A stretch of DNA of 11,609 bases, taken from the NCBI GenBank assembly GCA_964650405.1, contig CAZYTO010000181.1, positions 1 to 11,609 on the forward strand, given 5' to 3'. The position numbers and the translations under genes are program-made. Position 1 is the stretch's first letter; the number at the start of each line of letters is the position of its first letter. Shown here in pieces: positions 1-6,842 of this stretch. The stretch comes from CAZYTO01 sp964650405. Lineage in GTDB: Bacteria > Acidobacteriota > Thermoanaerobaculia > Gp7-AA8. The notes under the pieces were generated by a model. That model did no database searches and had not been told where the DNA came from. It was given only the letters and a program-made list of their open reading frames with translations.

Positions 1-560
1 GCCAGACGGAGGGCGAAGTCCGTCTCGAACCGGTAAGCCGCCCCGATGAAATTCTCGTCGAAGCCGCCGGCCTGCAAGGCGTGTTCGCGCTTCACCGACA
101 GGTTTCCGGCCATGACGTTGGTCGTCCAGCGTCCGGTGTCGTGATTGAAGCGGAAGTCGAGCTCGTCGCGCGGCTCGGCATGGTGCCAGGGGACTTCATT
201 CTGCCCGAGAATCTGACCGACGACGGCCCAGGTCGCGTCGCCGGTATGGGCTGCGACATGTGCTGCCGCAAACTTGCTACTCGGTACGATGTCGTCATCG
301 ACGAACAGGACGAGCGGCGTCGCCGAGGCCAGGAGGACTGCGTTCATGGCGCGAGGGATCGACGGCTCCGGCAGGCGCATCCAGGTGATCATCCCGCGGG
401 CGGCCCAGGCTTCCAGTTGGGGCGTGGCCTCTAGCGTCTGGTCGGCAACCAGAATGGCGGCGGGAGCGGGATCGAGGGAGAGGAGCCGCCCCACGGTCTC
501 TACGACGAACGGGCCGCGGTTGTACGTCGGGATGGCGATCGTCAGCGGGAGGCGTTCCAT
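1..560 (-). CDS. Family 2 glycosyltransferase, partial (C-terminus beyond window)
   Basis: The minus-strand frame opens at ATG 560 and is still open at base 1 after 186 codons, so the 3' end is missing. The protein begins with the GT-A strand and nucleotide-binding motif TIAIPTYNRG (residues 7-16). It carries the metal/nucleotide-sugar motif FVDDDI with the acidic triad at 88-90. Near the cut end it has GGFDENFIG (165-173) followed by an ETD, which resembles the acceptor-side and catalytic-base region of many bacterial GT2 enzymes. These features indicate an inverting glycosyltransferase acting at the cytoplasmic face. The start is supported by a strong AAGGAGG Shine-Dalgarno sequence 7 bp upstream, inside the preceding gene, and the two genes overlap by 19 bp. 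It is the most downstream visible gene of the minus-strand operon. Donor and acceptor sugars cannot be read from the sequence. Confidence 0.9.
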   Translation of the reverse strand, partial: MERLPLTIAIPTYNRGPFVVETVGRLLSLDPAPAAILVADQTLEATPQLEAWAARGMITWMRLPEPSIPRAMNAVLLASATPLVLFVDDDIVPSSKFAAAHVAAHTGDATWAVVGQILGQNEVPWHHAEPRDELDFRFNHDTGRWTTNVMAGNLSVKREHALQAGGFDENFIGAAYRFETDFALRL

Positions 561-1732
561 GCCAGAGCCTCCTTGATTCCCTGCACGCCGCGGCGATAGT
601 CCCAATGCTCGATCAGCGTGCGCGATTCGTTGCCCATCCGGGCCCGCAGGTCCGGATCCGCCGCCAGGGCGTCGAGCGCGCCCGTGATGCCCGCAACGTC
701 TCCGGGCGGGAAGACGAAAGCGTTCCGCCCGGCCTGGACGATGTCACCGACCGCGCCGTTCACGTTCGAGATAAGCAGCGGCAATCCGCACGTCATCGCT
801 TCGTTCGTCACGGTCCCTCGCGGTTCGTACCACGAAGGCAGCGCGAAGACGTCGCACATGGCGTAGTGCCTGGGGATGTCGGTCTGATTGATGAAGCCGA
901 GGAAATGGACGTCCGGCACGGCGTGCTCGCGTGCGTAGCGCTCCAGCGCAGCCCGCAGCTCTCCGTCGCCCATGAAGACGAGAGCGGCACGCAGGCGTTC
1001 CCGCATAGCTGCAAAGGCCTGCATCAACGCCATCGGGTCCTTGCGCGGGATCAACTTCCCCGAAAACAGGATGGCCATCTGGTCTTCACGGATGCCGTAA
1101 TGCTCACGCATGGCCTCGCGCTCACCGGCGGTGAAGCGGCCGGCCGCTGTGAAGCGGTCGTTGTCGATGGCCCACGGCACAAGGAAGAACGTCTTCGGAT
1201 CGGCACCGTAGTGGCGAAGGTAGTCCGCGTTCTGGAGCCCTGAGGTCAGAAAGCCCGCGGCGTGCGAGAAGAGGAATCGCAAAATGGATGCACGCCACAC
1301 GGCCCGCGCACTCGTTTCCGGTGGAATCAGGTTCGAGTCACCGAAGAGAAAGAAGGGGATACGAAGGAACGCGCACGTGGCCATGCCCAGGAGAGCGGAG
1401 AAGGATCCCCAGCCGATGAAGAAAAGGACCGCGTCCCACACTCCCGTTGCCAGCGCGGTGACGATCCCCGGGTTCAAGTGACGGAAATAGCCGCTGTCGA
1501 CGCCGCCGCCGAAGTTGCGCAGAAAGCGATGGCGATAGCCCTCCAGGAGCTCGAGGTCCCACCGAAGGGTCGTCTTCATGTCTTCGTCGCGATACGGCTT
1601 CGCCCCGTGTGGGGAGCAATAGAGCACCGTGAGGTCGATCTCCGGCTCTGCGGCAAGCAGCCGGAAGAACGGATCCTGGTATTGGATGACATGGGACGCG
1701 ACGATGGCCAACCGGTATGGCACGCAGTTCAT
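542..1732 (-). CDS. Family 4 (GT-B fold) glycosyltransferase
   Basis: A 396-residue protein of normal length for retaining GT-B glycosyltransferases. The N-terminal Rossmann-like half begins RLAIVASHVIQYQDPFFR (residues 7-24), a pattern common in GT4 enzymes of polysaccharide loci. The C-terminal donor-binding half has SGKLIPRKDP (224-233) and the retaining-GT signature with glutamates E303 and E311 seven residues apart, followed by EAMTCGLPLLIS. The open frame extends upstream to 1972, but that leader is Arg/Cys-rich and overlaps the previous gene. ATG 1732 places the first beta-strand at the N-terminus and gives an ATGA overlap with the upstream stop. The ribosome site is weak, which fits translational coupling by reinitiation. 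Its job is probably one sugar addition to the growing lipid-linked glycan; the sugar is unknown. Confidence 0.93.
   Translation of the reverse strand: MNCVPYRLAIVASHVIQYQDPFFRLLAAEPEIDLTVLYCSPHGAKPYRDEDMKTTLRWDLELLEGYRHRFLRNFGGGVDSGYFRHLNPGIVTALATGVWDAVLFFIGWGSFSALLGMATCAFLRIPFFLFGDSNLIPPETSARAVWRASILRFLFSHAAGFLTSGLQNADYLRHYGADPKTFFLVPWAIDNDRFTAAGRFTAGEREAMREHYGIREDQMAILFSGKLIPRKDPMALMQAFAAMRERLRAALVFMGDGELRAALERYAREHAVPDVHFLGFINQTDIPRHYAMCDVFALPSWYEPRGTVTNEAMTCGLPLLISNVNGAVGDIVQAGRNAFVFPPGDVAGITGALDALAADPDLRARMGNESRTLIEHWDYRRGVQGIKEALAWNASR
568..574 (-). promoter_or_regulatory. Strong Shine-Dalgarno for the terminal GT2 gene
   Basis: The minus strand reads AAGGAGG here, 7 bp before ATG 560. 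It lies inside the last codons of the upstream glycosyltransferase, so it fixes the start and the 19-bp gene overlap. It also suggests this gene can recruit ribosomes on its own rather than relying only on reinitiation. Confidence 0.75.
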
Positions 1733-2880
1733 CCTCGCACGGCCAGCAGGCGGCCATAGAATGCCGCGGTCTCCGTCGCCACACGTTCCCAGGTGTACTC
1801 CCGCGCGGTGCGCGCCGCGGCAACGCTCATCGTTGCCGCGGTGGAAGGGTCTGTGACAATGGCTCGAGCAGCTTCGGCCAGAACCGTCGCCTGTCCCGGC
1901 GGAACGAGGATTCCGTTCCTCCCCTGCTCGATCAGGTCGTGCATCCCTCCTGCATCGCTGGCAACGACGCACAGGCCACGACTCATCGCCTCGAGGAATG
2001 CCTTGCCGAAGCCTTCGAAAAACGACGGAAAGAGAAAGACGCCGTGGTCATCGTAGACGGCGCGCAGTTCCTCCTGTCCCATCCACGGCAACAGGGTCGT
2101 CTTCTCGTTCGCGGGAGCGCTGAGCATGCTGCGGATCCGTACGTGGTCGTTGCCGTCGCACACCCAGGTGAAGCGGAAATCAGTTCTCTGCGCGGCGAGG
2201 CTGTTGATCGCGGCAGTGGTGACCATCGGCGCTTTAAAGAAGGCGAACTGTGCCACGTGCAGGATGTTTCGCAAACGCTGCGGCGTCATCGGCGGTGCGG
2301 CGTGGCGAAGATATGAGTCGGGTGCCGCCTGGGCGATGACGGCGATACGCTCCTCCGGCACGCCCAGACGCTCATGAAGGAATCGGGCGTCCGGTGAGGA
2401 GGAAACGATGTGGCCGTCCGCTTCGCGGGCAATGGCGCGGCCATGGCGGGCCAAGAGTGTGCTCATCCCGCGGGAAAGCACGCGTCGCAGCGGGCGCCTC
2501 TTGTCGTCGTCGAACCGTCTCCGCCATGGCCGCAGTGACGCCTCAACGTTCAACTCGAAACCGTGAGAGCGGTGGACGAAGACGCTGTGAGGCGAATGGC
2601 GATGCACGGCCCGGGCTGCCCGGAATCCGTGGGGCTGGTTGACGTGAAAGACGTCGTACGGCTTTCGCCGGACTGCTTCGAGGACGGCGGCCTCGTAGGT
2701 CTTCGGCAACTCCAGCAGCAAATGAAGATTGCCGTGGCGAATGCGCTGTCCGAGATCGCCGGACCAAATGGCGTCGACTTCGTGGCCGAGTCCGCGAAGA
2801 GCTTGCAGCGTCTGGACCTCCGTGCCGGCCGCCCCCCGGTTCGGATCTGCGGGCACGTCCGCCATCATCAGGATTCGCAC
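1729..2880 (-). CDS. Family 4 (GT-B fold) glycosyltransferase
   Basis: A 383-residue protein from a GTG start. The N-terminus MRILMMADVPADPNRGAAGT has the glycine-rich acceptor loop expected of GT4 enzymes, and TEVQTLQALRGLGHEV (20-35) follows. FVHRSHGFEL (101-110) is the typical end of the acceptor domain. The donor domain has LFPSFFEGFGKAFLEAMSRG (283-302) with the two glutamates E289 and E297 seven residues apart, then GILVPPG (323-329). The open frame extends to 3069, but that leader is low-complexity Arg/Gly-rich and shadows the upstream GT2 gene. GTG 2880 is preceded by AAGGGAGG (2884-2891), is 13 bp inside the upstream gene, and starts at the canonical strand. ATG 2868 is an alternative start four residues in. 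It is presumably a cytoplasmic-face transferase; the substrate is unknown. Confidence 0.92.
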   Translation of the reverse strand: MRILMMADVPADPNRGAAGTEVQTLQALRGLGHEVDAIWSGDLGQRIRHGNLHLLLELPKTYEAAVLEAVRRKPYDVFHVNQPHGFRAARAVHRHSPHSVFVHRSHGFELNVEASLRPWRRRFDDDKRRPLRRVLSRGMSTLLARHGRAIAREADGHIVSSSPDARFLHERLGVPEERIAVIAQAAPDSYLRHAAPPMTPQRLRNILHVAQFAFFKAPMVTTAAINSLAAQRTDFRFTWVCDGNDHVRIRSMLSAPANEKTTLLPWMGQEELRAVYDDHGVFLFPSFFEGFGKAFLEAMSRGLCVVASDAGGMHDLIEQGRNGILVPPGQATVLAEAARAIVTDPSTAATMSVAAARTAREYTWERVATETAAFYGRLLAVRG

Positions 2881-3845
2881 GGCCCTCCCTTCACGCGGTG
2901 CCGCCACCGGTCCGTCATGCACGCGAGCTTTCCGGCCGCGGTCCAGCCAAGCATCCGCGCCGCGGCGGCGTAAGCCAGGAATTGGAGCCGGGTCGTCCCC
3001 GGCTCCGACGCTTCTCGTGCCGCGTGAAAGAGTGCCCTTGATTCGTGCGGCAGCCCGGCCGCTCCACACTGCCGCGCCAGGAGAAACAGCTCACGCGCGA
3101 AGTGTGTCATCTCGGGCGTCCGGCGATCGATGCCGGCCCGCCGGGCGTGATCGTGAATGGCCAGGTGTGCGGCGGAGCGATCGCGAAGGACGCCGGGCGT
3201 CACCCGTCCGGAAAGGTGATCATCGTGGCGGCGAACTTCGCACATCCATTCCTCGACGTAGGCCAGCGACACGCCGCGCGAGGCGACGCGCGCGTCGTAC
3301 TCCCAGTCCTCCTCGACCCGGAGCGGCAACCAGGCACCGGCGCGCTCCAGCAGCGAGGCGCGGTAAAGCGGTGCCGGCGTATCCCACCATCGCGATGCCA
3401 GCATGGCCGGGAACATCGTGGCGATGCGCTCGCCGGAGCGTTTCCACGGCATGGGCTCGACAGTTCCGTTCGCATGGCGGAAGCGCGTCCATCCGTACGC
3501 GGCTCCTGCCTCGGGATGGGCGCGCAGCGCGGCCACCTGCAGTTCGAACTTGCGTGGGAACAACAGGTCGTCGCTGTCGAGATGCTGGATGAATTCCCCG
3601 CGCGCCACGGCTCGCCCACTTTCCCGCGCCGCACCTGCTCCGCCGTTGGGGCGATGAATGACGCGGACCTCCTCGTGATCGGCGCCGAGAGCCTCTGCCA
3701 CGGCCGGCGTGTTGTCGGTGGAACCGTCCTCGACGATGACGATCTCGATCGGACGCCAGGTCTGAGCCAGGACGCTGGCTACCGCCTCGCCCAGCATGAC
3801 CGGGCGGTTGTAAACAGGAATGATCGTCGTCACGAGGTCGTGCAT
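2868..3845 (-). CDS. Family 2 glycosyltransferase with helical C-terminal tail
   Basis: A 325-residue GT-A enzyme. It shows LVTTIIPVYNRP (4-15), IVIVEDGSTDNT (35-46) and HLDSDD (88-93), which is the DXD-type metal/nucleotide site. EEDWEYDARV (178-187) supplies the ED(W) catalytic-base motif. These motifs are diagnostic of inverting GT2 enzymes such as those that build O-antigens. About 120 residues after residue 205 lie outside the minimal catalytic domain and look alpha-helical and Ala/Arg-rich. ATG 3845 is chosen because it puts the catalytic strand near the N-terminus and begins 2 bp after the upstream TGA. A GTG at 3860 in the same frame would add five residues and overlap the upstream gene by 13 bp. 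Neither start has a strong ribosome site, so coupling to the upstream gene is likely. The sugar specificity is not recognisable. Confidence 0.92.
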   Translation of the reverse strand: MHDLVTTIIPVYNRPVMLGEAVASVLAQTWRPIEIVIVEDGSTDNTPAVAEALGADHEEVRVIHRPNGGAGAARESGRAVARGEFIQHLDSDDLLFPRKFELQVAALRAHPEAGAAYGWTRFRHANGTVEPMPWKRSGERIATMFPAMLASRWWDTPAPLYRASLLERAGAWLPLRVEEDWEYDARVASRGVSLAYVEEWMCEVRRHDDHLSGRVTPGVLRDRSAAHLAIHDHARRAGIDRRTPEMTHFARELFLLARQCGAAGLPHESRALFHAAREASEPGTTRLQFLAYAAAARMLGWTAAGKLACMTDRWRHRVKGGPCES

Positions 3846-3847
3846 CG

Positions 3848-5050
3848 TCAATTCGGCCACTCGGAACCGGGATCATTGTGCGCGAAGCGCCGTCCCAGGA
3901 GCCGCCGGAGACGGGCCGTCGTCTCTAGGCCGAGGTTGAGCCGCGCCAGCAGCCCGGGAGAGACCAGCGGGGGGAGGTCCAGCAGTCTGCCGCGGTGCTG
4001 AGGTCCGTTGGCGACTTCTTCCAATGCAGTGCACCAGCTCTCTTCGAACGCGGCCAGCGTATAGGCGTGTGGCAGTTCTTCGCAGGCGCGGCGCGAGAGC
4101 GTCACCACGTTCCGTTCGGCGCGAAGGACGGCCTGCACGGCGGCGGGGATGTCGCCCGTTGGGAACACGACACCCGTTTCGTCATCGCGGATGACCCCTT
4201 CCTCCGCCCGGCCCACGTAATCCGACGTCACCGGCACGACACCGTGAGCCATCGCTTCCCACGCCACGATCGGACCGGCCTCGGCGGGCGAGAAGATGGC
4301 GATGGCGTCGATGGCCGGATAGATGCGTTCGTAGAGTGCTTCCCGCGAAACGTCGCCGTGAAAGACCGCCGGCAGATGTTGCAGGGCTTCGCGCAAGGTG
4401 GCCTCCTCCGGTCCGCTGCCTGCGAAGTGCAACTTGATTCCGTGTTCGGCGACGGCCCGTGCCAGTGGTATGGCATCGAGCACGCGTTTCTCCTGCTGTT
4501 CCAGGCGCCCGATATAGGCCAGCGCTTGCAACGACGTTCGGACGAGGGGCGGTTGCAGGGGTGGTGGCACACCGGTCGGGATGTGCCGCACGCGGTCGAG
4601 GATCGTGGCCAGCTTCGATGCACCGCGCCGCGAGACGCTTGCGGCAAGGTCGATGAAGGGCGCCGTCACGCGTACCTGATCGAGGGCATGCCGGCTCTGG
4701 CCGTGAAGCACTGTGACCAAGCGCGCCTCGCCGCCCCGCGCCTTCGCGTACGCCGCCGCGAGGAGTGCATCGGCGAGGTTGAGGGGGATGATGACGTCAG
4801 GCTGCACGCGCCGGAAGACGCGAAGCAGCTCGACGATGCGGCCCTCGCGGACGCCCGATGAGCCGTCGACTTCGATCGGGTTGGCCACCGCATGGCGCGC
4901 AGCGTAGCGGACCGGATCGTGGAAGCGGCCTTTCGCCAGTGCCGTGAAGACGTCGATTCCCCGCCTTTGTAACGCGGCCGTGAGCGTCTCGAGCCACGCC
5001 TCGACGCCCCCTCCCGTGTGTGCGGCCGGCGTGCAGAAGAGGACGCGCAT
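3848..5050 (-). CDS. Family 4 (GT-B fold) glycosyltransferase
   Basis: A 400-residue GT-B protein. The N-terminus MRVLFCTPAAHTGGGVEAWL (1-20) contains the glycine loop HTGGGVE that is classical for GT4. Then come VLHGQSRHALDQ (114-125) and IPTGV (157-161), which leads into the donor domain with YIGRLEQQEKR (179-189). The retaining signature is E257 and E265 seven residues apart (AEAGPIVAWEAMAHG). The start ATG 5050 overlaps the upstream stop by one base (TGATG), and a GGAGG at 5057-5061 sits 6 bp before it. A GTG one codon earlier is possible. The last ~50 residues, after the Rossmann fold, are Leu/Arg-rich and could form an amphipathic membrane-associated helix (inference). It is probably one of the successive sugar-adding steps of the glycan. 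Confidence 0.93.
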   Translation of the reverse strand: MRVLFCTPAAHTGGGVEAWLETLTAALQRRGIDVFTALAKGRFHDPVRYAARHAVANPIEVDGSSGVREGRIVELLRVFRRVQPDVIIPLNLADALLAAAYAKARGGEARLVTVLHGQSRHALDQVRVTAPFIDLAASVSRRGASKLATILDRVRHIPTGVPPPLQPPLVRTSLQALAYIGRLEQQEKRVLDAIPLARAVAEHGIKLHFAGSGPEEATLREALQHLPAVFHGDVSREALYERIYPAIDAIAIFSPAEAGPIVAWEAMAHGVVPVTSDYVGRAEEGVIRDDETGVVFPTGDIPAAVQAVLRAERNVVTLSRRACEELPHAYTLAAFEESWCTALEEVANGPQHRGRLLDLPPLVSPGLLARLNLGLETTARLRRLLGRRFAHNDPGSEWPN

Positions 5051-6222
5051 CACTTCCCTCCGGCGCCTTCGCGCAGGATGGTCACGAACGTGCGGCCCGT
5101 CTCGAGAGCGCGGCGGTCCAGGAGCTGTCCTCCTTCGCTTTCATCATCCAGGTGAGGTCCGGCCACCCGCGCCTTCCAGATGCTTTCCATGGCCGTGGCC
5201 CAGGCGCCGGCGTCCCCGGCCGGCAGGAACGCTGCCTTCGCCGGTGCCTGTTCGCGATGGACGGCCAGGTCGCTGACGAGAATCGGCTTGCCGAGGGTCT
5301 TGGCATCCTCAACGACCGTGGACCAGCCCTCGAACTGCGACGGCTGCAGGAGCGCGATCGACCGCCGCATGAGCGCCACCTGATCGGCCCGGGGAATGAG
5401 GTCGAGGATCCTCACCGTGTCTCCGAGGTCGTGCTGCTCGAGAAACTGCCGGATTCCGACGAGGTAGTCGTCGCCGCGGAAGCCGAACGTGCTGCCCGTA
5501 CACGCCACGACGACCGGCACGCCGCGAGCGCGGAGCCGGCGCACCGCCTCGAAGACGATGGGATGGTTCTTGTGATGCGAGAACTGGTTCGCCAGGAGGA
5601 AGAACTTCTCCGGCAGATCGTACCGCCCGGCGGTCTGTGACGGATCGACCGCACTCCATTCCGGCGTGGGCATGCTGCAAAAGTGCAGCACCCGCGCCTT
5701 CGGCACGAACCGGGGAAAGTACGTCTGGAGATCGCGCAACCCGTCCTGGCTGCTCAGGACGACCAGCCGGGCCAGCTCGCCGTTCGTTGCGTAGTGGGCG
5801 GTGTACCAGTCGCGCAACTCCGGCGCGAAGAGCTCCGGCATCCGCCACGGCTGGAAGTCGGGCATCCAGAAGACGAGCGGGATGCCGGGCGCCGCGCATG
5901 GTGTGATGGGGAAGAGGACGTCGATTCCAGCGTCGAGGAAGAGATCCCGGGCATCGCGCCATCCGTGCAGGGCGCGGCGGAGGCGCCGGCGGATGCGCGC
6001 CGTGCGGTGCTGCGGGAATCGCAGGATGCGCTGTCCCGAAAGCAGCGGCCGCACCTCGGCGAACGCGTCGTCTGCCGGCTCATCGTTCCACCAGACGTCA
6101 GCCAGCGCCACCCGCTCGCCCGGCGGCAGCGCCGCCACGCAGCGCACGAGATGCTGCAGGTAGTAGCGGCCGCCGATCCACCTGCGGTCAGGGTCGACGG
6201 CCACCAGACCGGCCGTGGTCAT
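5050..6222 (-). CDS. GT4-like glycosyltransferase, mannosyltransferase-type motif
   Basis: A 390-residue GT-B protein. It carries VFWMPDFQPWRMPELFAPEL (117-136), a local variant of the D-(F/L)-Q-H/P…PE(L/F)F segment seen in a GT4 subgroup with many mannosyltransferase-like O-antigen enzymes. The donor half has LLANQFSHHKNH (209-220), then QPSQFEGWSTVVEDAKTLGK (293-312) with glutamates E298 and E305. These are separated by six residues rather than the seven of classical EX7E, as is usual in this subgroup. The open frame runs upstream to 6471, but that leader is Arg/Gly-rich and lies over the acyltransferase gene. ATG 6222 makes an ATGA overlap with the acyltransferase stop. The ribosome site is weak, so reinitiation is likely. 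A mannose donor is suggested by motif resemblance only. Confidence 0.88.
   Translation of the reverse strand: MTTAGLVAVDPDRRWIGGRYYLQHLVRCVAALPPGERVALADVWWNDEPADDAFAEVRPLLSGQRILRFPQHRTARIRRRLRRALHGWRDARDLFLDAGIDVLFPITPCAAPGIPLVFWMPDFQPWRMPELFAPELRDWYTAHYATNGELARLVVLSSQDGLRDLQTYFPRFVPKARVLHFCSMPTPEWSAVDPSQTAGRYDLPEKFFLLANQFSHHKNHPIVFEAVRRLRARGVPVVVACTGSTFGFRGDDYLVGIRQFLEQHDLGDTVRILDLIPRADQVALMRRSIALLQPSQFEGWSTVVEDAKTLGKPILVSDLAVHREQAPAKAAFLPAGDAGAWATAMESIWKARVAGPHLDDESEGGQLLDRRALETGRTFVTILREGAGGK
5057..5061 (-). promoter_or_regulatory. Shine-Dalgarno GGAGG for the GT4 gene at 5050
   Basis: The minus strand carries GGAGG 6 bp before ATG 5050, within the last codons of the upstream glycosyltransferase. 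It selects ATG 5050 over the adjacent GTG 5053 and supports the 1-bp stop/start overlap. Confidence 0.7.
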
Positions 6223-6842
6223 GGTGTCAGCTCGCGCACCGTTCGCGCCGGATTGCCTGCCACCAGTGTGAAGGGGGACACGTCTTTCGTCACCACGGAC
6301 GCTGCCGCTACGACCGCCCCCCGCCCGATTCGCACGCCTTTCATGATCGTGCTCTTGGCACCGATCCAGACGTCGTCCTCGATCACCACCGGCGCGGCAG
6401 GAACTTTCGCGGTCTCGAGGGCATGGCCCCTTTCGAAGACGTTCACGGCGTCCTCGCGGCGGTCGCGCCACTCCAGCGAATGCGAGTTGTTGTCATGGAT
6501 GTCGACGAGGTGTGCGATCAGGACGTGATTGCCGATGACCACCGACTCCTGCGCCCAGATCCGGCTATCTTTCCCGAGGGAACAGTAGTTGCCGATCGTG
6601 ACGCGTGCCGTGGAGTTGACCAGCAGAATCTCGCCCATGATGTGGCAGTAGTCGCCGATCTGCAGGCGCTCCGGAACACCGACGAGGTTCGACGTGTCGA
6701 ACAGGCGCGTCGAACGACCCGTCGTGGCTCGTGTGCGCATCAGTTCCTCGTGCGCTTTCGACGGCTTGTGCACGGCCAGGTGCTCAAGACGGCTGCGGAA
6801 GCGCAACAGGAGCGGATCGGCGAACTTCCAGAAGAGGCTCAC
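6219..6842 (-). CDS. Left-handed beta-helix (hexapeptide-repeat) acyltransferase
   Basis: A 207-residue acyltransferase of the bacterial transferase hexapeptide family, which use acetyl-CoA or acyl-CoA to acylate sugars. Isoleucine/valine-rich hexad turns start near LQIGDYCHIMG (60-70) and continue through VTIGNYCSLG (81-90), VVIGNHVLIAH (101-111), VVIEDDVWIGAKSTIMKGVRIG (152-173) and VVTKDV (183-188). The region closes with the family-typical VAGNPAR (194-200). IHDNNSH (115-121) contains the likely catalytic histidine. GTG 6842 is chosen because AGGAG at 6851-6855 is 8 bp upstream and the start overlaps the Wzt stop as GTGA. ATG 6860 in frame has no ribosome site and would overlap Wzt by 22 bp. 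Its position between wzt and the glycosyltransferases implies acylation of the exported glycan or of a sugar precursor. Acceptor and acyl group are unknown. Confidence 0.9.
   Translation of the reverse strand: MSLFWKFADPLLLRFRSRLEHLAVHKPSKAHEELMRTRATTGRSTRLFDTSNLVGVPERLQIGDYCHIMGEILLVNSTARVTIGNYCSLGKDSRIWAQESVVIGNHVLIAHLVDIHDNNSHSLEWRDRREDAVNVFERGHALETAKVPAAPVVIEDDVWIGAKSTIMKGVRIGRGAVVAAASVVTKDVSPFTLVAGNPARTVRELTP

Noticed and set aside
3045..4001. A 318-codon plus-strand open frame opposite the GT2 gene and the end of the GT4 gene.
   Set aside because: The opposing strand carries the GT2 motifs in full. The plus-strand product looks like compositional noise.
6223..6471. N-terminal extension of the GT4-like protein up to 6471 (and similar extensions at 1733-1972, 2881-3069 and 8072-8131).
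   Set aside because: These leaders lie over the preceding gene in another frame, are Arg/Gly/Ser-rich or lack conserved sequence, and place 20 to 83 unmatched residues before the family's first conserved region.
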